DNA from: an uncultured Paludibacter sp.
Lineage (GTDB): Bacteria > Bacteroidota > Bacteroidia > Bacteroidales > Paludibacteraceae
Direction of reading: 5' to 3'
Assembly (NCBI GenBank): GCA_937927845.1
Contig: CALFXE010000001.1
Location: 15,910-79,909 of the forward strand
Length of the DNA: 64,000 nucleotides
The notes under the pieces are model-generated. The model had not been told where the DNA came from, made no database searches, and saw nothing but the letters and a program-made list of their open reading frames with translations. Positions 18,032 through 25,525 of this stretch are shown one piece after another (the stretch's first letter is position 1; every line of letters starts with the position of its first letter). The position numbers and the translations under genes were made by a program.

Positions 18032-18699
18032 TAGGTTAAGAATTTATAAGTGATAAACGTAAGACCCGTTCCAATTCCAATACTCGTAAGGCCAATTGCT
18101 AATATCTTTTTTTGTTGTCTTGCAATTGCTCTTTTGTCAATAAGCGTATAAGTAAAGCTGTTGCCATAGAGTGTTCGATGTTTTTCACAGAGCTGCATGA
18201 ACAAGTTAAAGTCATTGATATTAGCAAAGACCTGGCAACCGGCGGAATAATTATCTACTGTCTTCGTTGTACCATTTACCGAAGCCCGGTGAATATTCAG
18301 GCCAAACATTCCGGCATCTAATCTGCCATTGTTAAAATCAAGTACGGCATTACGATCATAGTCTCTCATCACAGTTATGGGGCTTCGTTGTACCAGGGCA
18401 TAGTACTTACCCCGGTGCAGCCCGATCTGGTATGCCTGCTTGTATTGCCCCTGTACCAGTATAGCGGTTCCCTGTGGGTGCATCGGGCTTTTTAGCCAGT
18501 AGGTCCCCGGATCAGTGGTCGCCGGAAATATGTAATGTATCCATTGATTGGCATTGTTTTTAAAGAATACATGGATTTCATCATCAAAACGGTTTGATGC
18601 CGTACTGTTTGCCCTTATGCCCACGATATTTAATTCGTATGGCCGGGAATATGTCTCGTAGAGTTTTGAGCGAATGACCGAAACAATAGCGGCTAACAT
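18031..18699 (-). CDS. L,D-transpeptidase (YkuD)-like membrane-anchored enzyme
   Basis: A 222-aa protein. The central region contains NIHRAS, 14 residues after the His the motif SAGCQVF, which matches the His-x14-17-Ser/Thr-x-Gly-Cys pattern of the YkuD L,D-transpeptidase fold with Cys as nucleophile. A C-terminal membrane helix (IGLTSIGIGTGLTFITYKF) anchors it. The usual SHGC histidine is replaced by Ala (SAGC), so activity may be hydrolytic or altered. Enzymes of this fold cross-link or cut peptidoglycan stem peptides. It sits between an amidase gene (2 bp) and the holin-like gene in a lysis-type cassette. Confidence 0.55.
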   Translation of the reverse strand: MLAAIVSVIRSKLYETYSRPYELNIVGIRANSTASNRFDDEIHVFFKNNANQWIHYIFPATTDPGTYWLKSPMHPQGTAILVQGQYKQAYQIGLHRGKYYALVQRSPITVMRDYDRNAVLDFNNGRLDAGMFGLNIHRASVNGTTKTVDNYSAGCQVFANINDFNLFMQLCEKHRTLYGNSFTYTLIDKRAIARQQKKILAIGLTSIGIGTGLTFITYKFLT

Positions 18700-18701
18700 T
18701 T

Positions 18702-19172
18702 TCAGGCAGCATTGGATAATGCAGGTGTATAACTATCCAACCACTCTCTCACATCAAAAGAGGGGCAGCCTTTAATCCATTCAAAATATTCGATGATGCC
18801 ATTGCCATTCTTGTCAGGACTAAAATCCCGATGTCCGAGAATAGTAGCCTCCGGATATTTTTTAGAAAGCTCTACGAGCTTATCAAACAAGGCTTGCTTT
18901 TGCTCATCCGTTCTGTTATCTAAGGGTTTGCCATGTGCGTCTGCGCCACCGATATAAGATACATGAATGGAATAGCGGTTATGACCGCCAACGCCGTTGG
19001 AAATATTTTCTTCCGGATTAATACATACTATTTCACCGTTGCGCTTGATGATATAATGATAGCCGGGATTTTTCCATTTCAATACTTCTTTCCAATATCG
19101 CTTGATGCTCTCAATAGTGGCTGTTGTAGGCGTAGCGGTGCAATGCACCACGATGTATTTGATTGCTCTCAT
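18702..19172 (-). CDS. N-acetylmuramoyl-L-alanine amidase (T7 lysozyme type)
   Basis: A 156-aa amidase_2 (PGRP-fold) enzyme cutting the bond between muramic acid and L-Ala. The zinc ligands are H10 (VVHCTAT), H114 (LGHRDFSPD) and C136 (KGCPSF), and the catalytic Tyr38 (GYHY) and Lys134 are present as in T7 lysozyme. It has no signal peptide, so export would need the holin-like protein, or it acts inside a particle. A paralogue lies directly upstream at 19205. It is probably the active amidase of the pair. Confidence 0.9.
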   Translation of the reverse strand: MRAIKYIVVHCTATPTTATIESIKRYWKEVLKWKNPGYHYIIKRNGEIVCINPEENISNGVGGHNRYSIHVSYIGGADAHGKPLDNRTDEQKQALFDKLVELSKKYPEATILGHRDFSPDKNGNGIIEYFEWIKGCPSFDVREWLDSYTPALSNAA

Positions 19173-19204
19173 AGGTAAGATTAAAAAAATGAAATGGATG
19201 ATGA

Positions 19205-19603
19205 TTAGGCCGAGAGTAAAAGATCAGGCTCATAATTTCTGAGCCACTCCTTTACGGAAAAGCCAGGGCAATTGGCCGTTGCATCCAGTTCATTATGTCC
19301 GCAGATAGCCGCACCGGGATATTTTACCGATAACGCCACCAGCTTATTAAACAGTGCTTCTTCCTGCACCGGTGTCCTGGTATCGCCGAGTGCGCCGGAT
19401 TTGTTACGACCACCAGTGTAAGCAATGTGGATGGCTTCGTTATCAACGTCCGGAAGATGTTTGACAACAGAGCTTTCGGGGTGTATCTTTTTGATCTCGC
19501 CGTTTCTTTCCACCACATAGTGAAAGAAACCGTAATGCTGGCTGATCTTTGGGTCAAAGGTAGCGGTGCTGTGTACCACTATTTGCTTTATGTATCTTTT
19601 CAT
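19205..19603 (-). CDS. Amidase_2 paralogue lacking catalytic Tyr and Lys
   Basis: A 132-aa homologue of the neighbouring amidase. The zinc ligands are kept (H11, H103, C112), but the Tyr of GYHY is Phe (FFHY, residue 27) and the Lys two residues before the zinc Cys is Ala110 (ATANCPGF). In T7 lysozyme both residues are needed for amidase activity. It may therefore bind peptidoglycan without cutting it, or use other residues. It is shorter than its paralogue, missing the insert between the second His and Cys. It arose by duplication, then diverged. Confidence 0.85.
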   Translation of the reverse strand: MKRYIKQIVVHSTATFDPKISQHYGFFHYVVERNGEIKKIHPESSVVKHLPDVDNEAIHIAYTGGRNKSGALGDTRTPVQEEALFNKLVALSVKYPGAAICGHNELDATANCPGFSVKEWLRNYEPDLLLSA

Positions 19604-19618
19604 AAGTCGGGTATTTAT

Positions 19619-20590
19619 TTAATTGAGGTATTGAACAGACCTGGTATTTACCAAAAAGTATTTGCCGTTGTTTTCAAAGAGTGTGTAATCCAACCGCCTT
19701 GTTACTTCATTGCCCAGCACCATTCTTGCCGGAACTTTTACTCCATCGGTGGCGTTGATCCACACGGTTGTCGATTCTATAGTTACAACCGGCCTGCCGT
19801 CAAAACCTGAAAGACTCCATTTACTGCCATCGAATTGCAGACCCATTCGCAAGAATTCAAATTTGATCGCTTCCTTTTGTGACGAGGTTGTGAAGGTGTT
19901 CAATAATCCATTTACAATTGTTTGCCGGACAGACCCCAGGCGGTATTGCTTAAAGACCTCATTGGCTGCGGAATAATCTTCTGTTGTTTGCATTTGTTTC
20001 AGTAAGGACATTGCCTTGCTGTAATTCTTTGTTGATGCAGCGTGATATAAGTCTTTACCGATTGCCGAACTATCTGGCCTTGTTGCTTGCGTCAGCACAT
20101 TAAAAGTGCTTTCATTGATGGTAGCGGGAAGGCCAGCTTTCTTCAAGGCATTGGCTGTTTCTGTTCCAAAGTCACCATCAGCGCCATATTTTGGAAGAAT
20201 GGATTTACCATATTTGGCAATAAGGGCTTCCTGCAATAGCCTTACATTATCTCCCTTGCTTCCTTTTTTGAGCGGGAAGGAACTTTTATCAATGGCTGGC
20301 TGTGCCGCTGAATAAGAGGTACTGGATTTTGGAGCTACAGTTGTTTTAGGCAAAGTATAGCTGGAATTATAATTGTTATCATTGTTTGTAATAACACTGG
20401 TCGTCTTCAACACTTCATCCAGTTCAGCGGCTTTTCTGGCATCTTTTCTTTTCTTCAGATACTGCCATCCGAAATAACCGAGTATGCCTACAGCACCCAC
20501 AGCAATAGAAGCAATAATAATTTTCTTCTTTTGCTGCTTTTTGCTGCCTGAAGGCTTTCGGCGTGCTTTAATTTTTGTCTTTGCTTTCAT
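19619..20590 (-). CDS. Membrane-anchored peptidoglycan-binding protein
   Basis: A 323-aa product if started at MKAKTKIKA (20590); the upstream ATG at 20698 lies inside the annexin-like gene. A highly basic N-terminus precedes a membrane helix (KIIIASIAVGAVGILGYFGW). A PG_binding_1 domain follows, seen as LKKGSKGDNVRLLQEAL and YGADGDFGTETANALKKAG. The remainder is helical with a segment resembling a single degenerate annexin-like unit (YSAANEVFKQYRL...IVNGLLNTF), then a beta-rich end. It likely tethers a particle or membrane to peptidoglycan. Confidence 0.75.
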   Translation of the reverse strand: MKAKTKIKARRKPSGSKKQQKKKIIIASIAVGAVGILGYFGWQYLKKRKDARKAAELDEVLKTTSVITNNDNNYNSSYTLPKTTVAPKSSTSYSAAQPAIDKSSFPLKKGSKGDNVRLLQEALIAKYGKSILPKYGADGDFGTETANALKKAGLPATINESTFNVLTQATRPDSSAIGKDLYHAASTKNYSKAMSLLKQMQTTEDYSAANEVFKQYRLGSVRQTIVNGLLNTFTTSSQKEAIKFEFLRMGLQFDGSKWSLSGFDGRPVVTIESTTVWINATDGVKVPARMVLGNEVTRRLDYTLFENNGKYFLVNTRSVQYLN

Positions 20591-20646
20591 CTGAATATCA
20601 TTTATTTTATTTTGGCCAGATGGAACTTGCGTTTCATAATATCGGA

Positions 20647-21351
20647 TTATGCTTTCGGTTTGTTTTCGATAATAGAAATCATTTGTCCCCATTCCCAATA
20701 TTCCAACTCGCCTTTTAGATCACTCAACAGATCATCACCATACAATTGATTATATGCCTTAGCAGTTTCAAAAAAAGCTGCCTGTGTTGGCATTTCCATA
20801 AAAACTGCTTTAATCGCATCTTCATCTGTACCATAGGGAAGAAAGCCCCACGTACTTACTTCAAAAGCCGACCTCAGTCTTTTCGCCCATGACTGGTATT
20901 GATGAGGCGATAGCTGCACTTGTACAGGCATTGTTCCCTTTTCCGGCTTTGTAGCAATAATGGCGAGCATTTCATTGTATTCGCTTGTCGTTAGGTCGCT
21001 TTGCATATCTGCCATCAGGCTTCTGGCATATAGCTTTTGATAAGAGTTGATCACTTTCCTGAACTCGTCTTTGCTTGGTATTGCCCGGATCGCCCTGCGC
21101 AATGCTTCTTCATCTGTTCCCCATCCCCACCACATATCATTTTCAAAAGCCATCTTTATTTGCTTCGCATAGGTAGCTGCATTCCCTTCCTCATAAGTTT
21201 TCTTTTCTTCACTTGTTGCTCTTGCTTTTCGTATAATGGCCCTGCCGATAAAGAAACTTCCACCAATCACCATCAGACCGAGGATGCCATATTTGATCTT
21301 TTCTTCGAGGGTAAACTGGTCTTGCTCATAAGTGGAAGTTTCTGTGTTCAT
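20647..21351 (-). CDS. Membrane protein with two annexin-like repeats
   Basis: A 234-aa protein with a membrane helix at about 20-40 and two ~75-residue repeats (about 60-135 and 151-232). Each repeat has the annexin pattern: GTDEEALRRAI / GTDEDAIKAVF, a turn, a helix ending in SYQKLYARSL / AYNQLYGDDL, then DMQSDLT / DLKGELE. In annexins the GTDE loop helps bind Ca2+ and phospholipid. Bacterial annexin-like proteins exist but are little studied. Placement between peptidoglycan- and structure-type genes suggests an envelope or particle role. Ca2+ binding is not assured because the GxGT loop is altered (WGWGTDE, PYGTDE). Confidence 0.7.
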   Translation of the reverse strand: MNTETSTYEQDQFTLEEKIKYGILGLMVIGGSFFIGRAIIRKARATSEEKKTYEEGNAATYAKQIKMAFENDMWWGWGTDEEALRRAIRAIPSKDEFRKVINSYQKLYARSLMADMQSDLTTSEYNEMLAIIATKPEKGTMPVQVQLSPHQYQSWAKRLRSAFEVSTWGFLPYGTDEDAIKAVFMEMPTQAAFFETAKAYNQLYGDDLLSDLKGELEYWEWGQMISIIENKPKA

Positions 21352-21375
21352 AGGCTACGGTTTAATTGCTAATGC

Positions 21376-21558
21376 TTATACACCTAAGTATTTTTTTGCA
21401 AGCGCCGTCTTAACAGGATCATGCTTGATAACATGCGCCAGCTTGGTCAACTCCTTTTCAGAAAGCCTGGAGGCCAGTACAGTTAAGGCTTTCATTTTAG
21501 CTTCCGCTTCACTTTCCGATTTTGCTTCGATAGAGATTTCATACTGGTATTTATTCAT
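21376..21558 (-). CDS. 60-aa hypothetical protein
   Basis: A small soluble, helical protein beginning MNKYQYEISIEAKSESEAEA and ending LAKKYLGV. No family recognised. It is 4 bp downstream of the coiled-coil protein gene and 24 bp upstream of the annexin-like gene, without competing frames that fit better, which supports it. The N-terminal part resembles short alternating beta-alpha units seen in small phage proteins, but no function can be given. Confidence 0.6.
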   Translation of the reverse strand: MNKYQYEISIEAKSESEAEAKMKALTVLASRLSEKELTKLAHVIKHDPVKTALAKKYLGV

Positions 21559-21562
21559 AGGG

Positions 21563-22369
21563 TTATGTAGTTTGAATATTTAATAATTCAGCAACGGTTT
21601 GCAAGTGTGCCGGTTCTTCAGAAAACCGACCAATTATTTTCATGACCATTTCCAATTGCGGTCTTTCAAAAACGGCATCCAGTTGTTGCAATACAGGAAT
21701 GTATTCAAGATGCTCTGGCTTCAAATCGGATGTGCCATCGGTTTTCTTCTGAAAGCTGGCATTGGTTTCTTCTATGGTTGTTGCTTCATTAGCATTGCCG
21801 GGCGTTACCAATCCGGCCAGACCTATTTTTTCTAATGCTCCCGCATTCTTTACTGCCAGCTTTTCCAACACCGCTCCACCAAGCTCTACCAGGTCGAGCT
21901 TTCCTAATTTATATTTATTGCTTTTCGCTGCTTCCAGTTGTCTTTCTAATCCTTCGGCATATTCTTCCGATTCTTCGAGCTGCTGCTTTGTCTCTGCAAG
22001 TTCTTCCTTCAACCGGTTTAGCTCATATTCCTTATCACGGGCATTTAGCTTTTCCTGAATGATACCATCCAAATCACCGAGGCCATTCAGTGTTTTTTCC
22101 GGCTTATTCTGTTGCACGTAAAAGCAGTATTGATCGTTGCGAGGCGTAGCAGCGGAATTGTAAATCAATATGCGGATCTTCTCAGTGTCCTCATTCATGT
22201 AATACTCATAAGTATCAAACTCCTTTGGGTCTTCTGTTTTTGTTACAACTTTTAGATTGTCCACGAAAATCTCAAAAGGCCGTGGCTGTCCCTTCCCCGC
22301 CATCTCTTGCAGGAAATGCTTGAGCTTATCAATCTTCAGTTGGTCATATTTATCGTTTGTTACGGGCAT
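21563..22369 (-). CDS. 268-aa coiled-coil protein of the phage-like block
   Basis: The N-terminal ~90 residues look globular (KPRPFEIFVDNLKVVTK, then TYEYYMNEDTEKIRILIY), followed by a strong coiled coil (about 105-150, rich in E, K, L) and an Ala/Gly-rich helical C-terminus. No membrane span and no enzyme motif is seen. It overlaps the preceding 110-aa gene by 10 bp, so expression is coupled. Structural or scaffolding roles are possible; I do not recognise the family. Confidence 0.6.
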   Translation of the reverse strand: MPVTNDKYDQLKIDKLKHFLQEMAGKGQPRPFEIFVDNLKVVTKTEDPKEFDTYEYYMNEDTEKIRILIYNSAATPRNDQYCFYVQQNKPEKTLNGLGDLDGIIQEKLNARDKEYELNRLKEELAETKQQLEESEEYAEGLERQLEAAKSNKYKLGKLDLVELGGAVLEKLAVKNAGALEKIGLAGLVTPGNANEATTIEETNASFQKKTDGTSDLKPEHLEYIPVLQQLDAVFERPQLEMVMKIIGRFSEEPAHLQTVAELLNIQTT

Positions 22370-22692
22370 GGCTTTTTACAGAATTTAGGTATCACCTGGA
22401 TAAACCGGGCATGAGTGACGAATATGGATTGATTGGTCAGCGTGATTTCGCCTTTATGTTCATATTGCAATTCATTAATCTGATTTTCGCTCATATCAAA
22501 TAAAGCAGTTGCACTTTCAATCCTCATCTCACAATAAGGTTCGAGCAATACAAAGAACTGATCATGACTATTTATCTTTCTTGATTCCTGTGGTTGCAAC
22601 ACAAAATGCCGCACCCGGATAGTATAATCGTTTCCATAGCCCAGCTCGCAAGCACGTTTTGAGATATACTCCAAAGCCAGTTCTTCAGTCAT
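22360..22692 (-). CDS. 110-aa hypothetical protein
   Basis: Starts MTEELALEYISKRACELG, then a beta-rich body with YTIRVRHFVLQP, FFVLLEP, and ITLTNQSIFVTHARFIQVIP. Family not recognised. It overlaps both neighbours by a few bases (ATGA-type at the upstream end), so it belongs to the same transcript. Its beta-strand content and size would suit a small virion or adaptor protein, but nothing specific supports this. Confidence 0.6.
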   Translation of the reverse strand: MTEELALEYISKRACELGYGNDYTIRVRHFVLQPQESRKINSHDQFFVLLEPYCEMRIESATALFDMSENQINELQYEHKGEITLTNQSIFVTHARFIQVIPKFCKKPCP

Positions 22693-23183
22693 GTGTTACA
22701 TTTTTCAATCCATAAATACAAGTGGAGATTATATTGCAGACTTTCATATTCATCCACTCCAAAGCTGTCCTGGAAAAATCCTTCAATAAACCGGGTGTTG
22801 TTATCAACTGAAAAACTAATTTCTTCTCTTTTACGGCTATGCGTCCATTCAAAAGGCTGTAACGAAATCGAGCTGATTCCCTCGTTTAATACCTGGTTAC
22901 GATTGTCCAAAAGCGTATTCTCAAAAAAGACACTTTCGGAGCCAGGACTTTGTAGGCTAAGCCTGCCAATGCTCTTATTAGGTTGAACTATCATAAATGG
23001 ATCAGGTCCAGTTTCTCCAACTTCCCTCATGCCTATATCATAGGGGACACCTTCTTTTCCAAGCACACCGTATTCCAAACCAATGATCCTTCGTGCATCG
23101 CCCGGTAGTTGAACGTGGAAATGAACTCTATCTCCAATACTGGCAATCTTGATCACCTGCAATATGACTTCTTCTTTCATCAT
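22689..23183 (-). CDS. Beta-rich putative structural protein (164 aa)
   Basis: The sequence alternates short strands and turns (VILQVIKIASIGDRVHFHV, RRIIGLEYGVLG, SIGRLSLQSPG, YNLHLYLWIEKC) with no signal peptide or enzyme motif, as expected for a jelly-roll or beta-sandwich. It is the second of two consecutive beta-rich proteins downstream of the endolysin-like gene. Its start overlaps the stop of the 128-aa gene (GCATGATG). A minor capsid or spike role is possible; this is inference from fold appearance and context. Confidence 0.5.
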   Translation of the reverse strand: MMKEEVILQVIKIASIGDRVHFHVQLPGDARRIIGLEYGVLGKEGVPYDIGMREVGETGPDPFMIVQPNKSIGRLSLQSPGSESVFFENTLLDNRNQVLNEGISSISLQPFEWTHSRKREEISFSVDNNTRFIEGFFQDSFGVDEYESLQYNLHLYLWIEKCNT

Positions 23184-23566
23184 GCCGCTTCATTGATTTC
23201 ACAGTCGAGATAAAGAGTAACACGGTACGCAACAAAATCAATCACCGTCGTATTCGTGTCCTTATATTCTACCTTCACCTTTCCATTGCCTGGCTCGATG
23301 CCTCCGAGATTATAATACCGATCATTGGGAGATACATTCAACCCGGTCATTAGTAGCTTGGTTTCATAGCTTTCCGGGAATATCTCTTGCCGGTTAATCT
23401 CTACCTTACCAGAACCACGATAATATAATAGATCGTCTCGGTCACCCGTAAATAGCAAACCATGCACCTTAACAATAGTTTTGTCCAGTTCAAAGGTCTT
23501 GGAGTGAATCCCATTTTGTTCCGTAACATCTATGTCAAATCTTTTTTTAATTCTTTTTGATGCCAT
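23180..23566 (-). CDS. Beta-rich putative structural protein (128 aa)
   Basis: A basic N-terminus (MASKRIKKRFDIDV) leads into strand-rich sequence with HGLLFTGDRDDLLYYRG, YNLGGIEPGNGKVKVEYKD and a C-terminal strand YRVTLYLDCE. No known enzyme motif, no membrane span. The pattern suggests a single beta-sandwich of the kind used for penton or minor capsid proteins. It lies 10 bp downstream of the endolysin-like gene and overlaps the next gene by 4 bp. Confidence 0.5.
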   Translation of the reverse strand: MASKRIKKRFDIDVTEQNGIHSKTFELDKTIVKVHGLLFTGDRDDLLYYRGSGKVEINRQEIFPESYETKLLMTGLNVSPNDRYYNLGGIEPGNGKVKVEYKDTNTTVIDFVAYRVTLYLDCEINEAA

Positions 23567-23576
23567 CTGCTTTTAG

Positions 23577-24116
23577 TTAAGCTGTTAATAGTTGTCCTCC
23601 TGCTTTTATATAGAGTAACAAAAGACTTTGCAAGCTCTTTTCGCTTTGGCCATAGCCTGCACCCGGAAATGAAGCCCATACTTTTCTGCACTTATAAATC
23701 GCCTGCACTATATTGCCTGCCAATACATCTGTTAATGCCTCTTTTTTTCTTATCAGTTCTATTGCTGCCTTATCCTGTGATACCGGGCTAAAATCCGGCA
23801 ACCGCAACTCCCTTTGTACTATTGCCCATGTGCTATACAAAAACTGGTAAGCCCCTGCTGCGGTACTTGTAACACCCCATTTGGTAATGGCTATATTAGG
23901 ATGCCTTGAATAATCATTGAACAAGCTGCCACCGTATAACATCCGGTAAGCATTCATTCCAATCGTTCCCTCTGCATACTGTATCATTAGCAGAAATGCT
24001 TTTAGATTTTTTAATGCTCTGCCTCTTTTTTGCGAGCCTTTTACACCCGCCAGTACCAGTGTTGGAACAAGGAGGGCTGCTGCAAGAGCAGCCCACTTGT
24101 ATTTAATCAAAAACAT
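23577..24116 (-). CDS. Lambda-type lytic transglycosylase/endolysin (GH104-like)
   Basis: A 179-aa protein. An N-terminal membrane helix or signal-anchor (residues 5-24) precedes an enzyme domain closely resembling the phage lambda R endolysin: catalytic Glu49 in QYAEGT, YGGSLFNDYSRHP, TAAGAYQFLYSTW, LRLPDFSPVSQDKAA and VWASFPGAGYGQSEKS. Lambda R cleaves the MurNAc-GlcNAc bond to form anhydro-MurNAc. The N-terminal anchor, absent in lambda R, means it could be exported without a holin. It sits between the capsid-like gene and small beta-rich genes. Confidence 0.9.
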   Translation of the reverse strand: MFLIKYKWAALAAALLVPTLVLAGVKGSQKRGRALKNLKAFLLMIQYAEGTIGMNAYRMLYGGSLFNDYSRHPNIAITKWGVTSTAAGAYQFLYSTWAIVQRELRLPDFSPVSQDKAAIELIRKKEALTDVLAGNIVQAIYKCRKVWASFPGAGYGQSEKSLQSLLLLYIKAGGQLLTA

Positions 24117-24128
24117 TAACTCGGGTGA

Positions 24129-24848
24129 CTATGGAGTTGTGATTGTACCATGCAATCCGGCGAAGATGTAAGTATTGGCAGCCACTCCATCCATTGAGCC
24201 GAGTTCAACGGTCATTTCAATCAATATGTCATCTTCGATCAGCCGGGGATTGGCGAGCTTGTAGTAACCAATCGGGACCTGGTGGTAGGCTGCCGTTTTA
24301 AATACAGCGTTCGATGTCTCAGGTACGATCTGTTTTTTGTTTGACTTGAGGTTGAACTCACCATTAGCGATGGCATTGAAAGTTTCCAGTCCTTTAAATT
24401 CGGTAGCAATGATCTTGTCTTTTGTACCATCAGCAGACACTCCTGCTAGCAGATAGATACCACTTACCAGGAATGCCTGATTTTTGGGCAACTTGGCATT
24501 TGATATATTACGCAGACCAATCTCTTTGTCGTCCTGCGTTTCAAACAGCTTGATAGTTTTTGAGGTAACCGGTTTGATCGAGTAAATGGTCGAATCCGCC
24601 AGGCGAAGGGATGAATTTGCCAACCCTTCTTTGATATGAGCAGGCAGCTCGCCAAAAAACTTTTCCATTTCCGCTCTTGATCCCCTGCTGGGAGACCCGG
24701 TATTGGAAAGTTTGTTTACAGTGCGCTGCCTTTTGATCGGGTTCATTCGCTTTAAGGCGCCGAGCAGCTCGCCATCGTCAACACCTTCGATGCCGATCAA
24801 TGCACCTGCATTATTGTATTCTTCGATTCCATCGAGTAAGCCTAACAT
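24129..24848 (-). CDS. Putative jelly-roll major structural (capsid-like) protein
   Basis: A 239-aa soluble protein. After a helical N-terminus (1-60) the rest is strand-rich, with NQAFLVSGIYLLAGV, GEFNLKSNKKQIVPE, PIGYYKLANPRLIEDD, ILIEMTVELGS and a terminal strand YIFAGLHGTITT. This layout resembles the final strands of jelly-roll capsid proteins of tailless phages, which are small (PM2 P2 is about 270 aa). It lacks signal peptide, membrane span and enzyme motifs and is flanked by a glycine-rich membrane protein and an endolysin. The assignment as capsid is inference only; structure prediction is needed. Confidence 0.4.
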   Translation of the reverse strand: MLGLLDGIEEYNNAGALIGIEGVDDGELLGALKRMNPIKRQRTVNKLSNTGSPSRGSRAEMEKFFGELPAHIKEGLANSSLRLADSTIYSIKPVTSKTIKLFETQDDKEIGLRNISNAKLPKNQAFLVSGIYLLAGVSADGTKDKIIATEFKGLETFNAIANGEFNLKSNKKQIVPETSNAVFKTAAYHQVPIGYYKLANPRLIEDDILIEMTVELGSMDGVAANTYIFAGLHGTITTP

Positions 24849-24896
24849 AGTTTTCGGGTTTTATGGATTAATGAATTTGTTTTAGTTTTTTATGAA

Positions 24897-25490
24897 TCAG
24901 TACAACCGGTCTTCCAGCGCACCTACTTCATAATCGTCTCCCAAAAGTTCTTCCTCACCTCTTAATTGCCCCTGGAACTGTCGGGCACTTTCGGCTACCT
25001 GTTGTTCAATATCATCCAGTGCAGCCAGGTGACCGTTCATCGGATCATTGTAAGTGAAGTATTGTAGCTCTCCAATACCGCTTGTAGTGGCGGCCGCTTT
25101 TTTCTTTAATATTTTATCGAGGAAAAACTTTTCGGTCATGCTTTCTTTATAGGCTTGCAGTCTTTCCTTTACTCCGGCCAGTCCTTCAAGGCCACTTACT
25201 GTTCCTGCTTTCTGAAAGCCATTAGCTGCCATGATGCCGATGCCGAGAATCTGCACGATCTTATTGCCGGTAAAGTGTCCGACACCGGTTGTAGCGATAC
25301 CGACCAGCAAGGAAGGTTTTCCAACAGCCGCACCAATGAGGCCGCCACCAAGTACGCCAATTAAAATATCTTTTCCGGTTTCCAGCACTGTATTTTTAGT
25401 ATTGCCTTTTGTTGGCAATCCTTCATTCAGACCAGAAAGAAAGTGTTTCTTATTAGCTTTCTTCTGGTATCGGTTTTTCTTTTTTGACAT
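24897..25490 (-). CDS. Glycine-rich membrane protein (197 aa)
   Basis: A very basic N-terminus (MSKKKNRYQKKANKKH) precedes one or two Gly/Ala/Val-rich hydrophobic segments (about 40-90: LIGVLGGGLIGAAVGK, GIATTGVGHF, ILGIGIMAANGF). The C-terminal half is hydrophilic and acidic with LAGVKERLQAY and a terminal acidic stretch. This is typical of small membrane proteins of membrane-containing virions, though such proteins are not conserved enough to claim homology. Immediately upstream of the capsid-like gene. Confidence 0.55.
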   Translation of the reverse strand: MSKKKNRYQKKANKKHFLSGLNEGLPTKGNTKNTVLETGKDILIGVLGGGLIGAAVGKPSLLVGIATTGVGHFTGNKIVQILGIGIMAANGFQKAGTVSGLEGLAGVKERLQAYKESMTEKFFLDKILKKKAAATTSGIGELQYFTYNDPMNGHLAALDDIEQQVAESARQFQGQLRGEEELLGDDYEVGALEDRLY

Positions 25491-25525
25491 AGTATTAATA
25501 AGGTTTAATAGTTAATGGATTCGGG

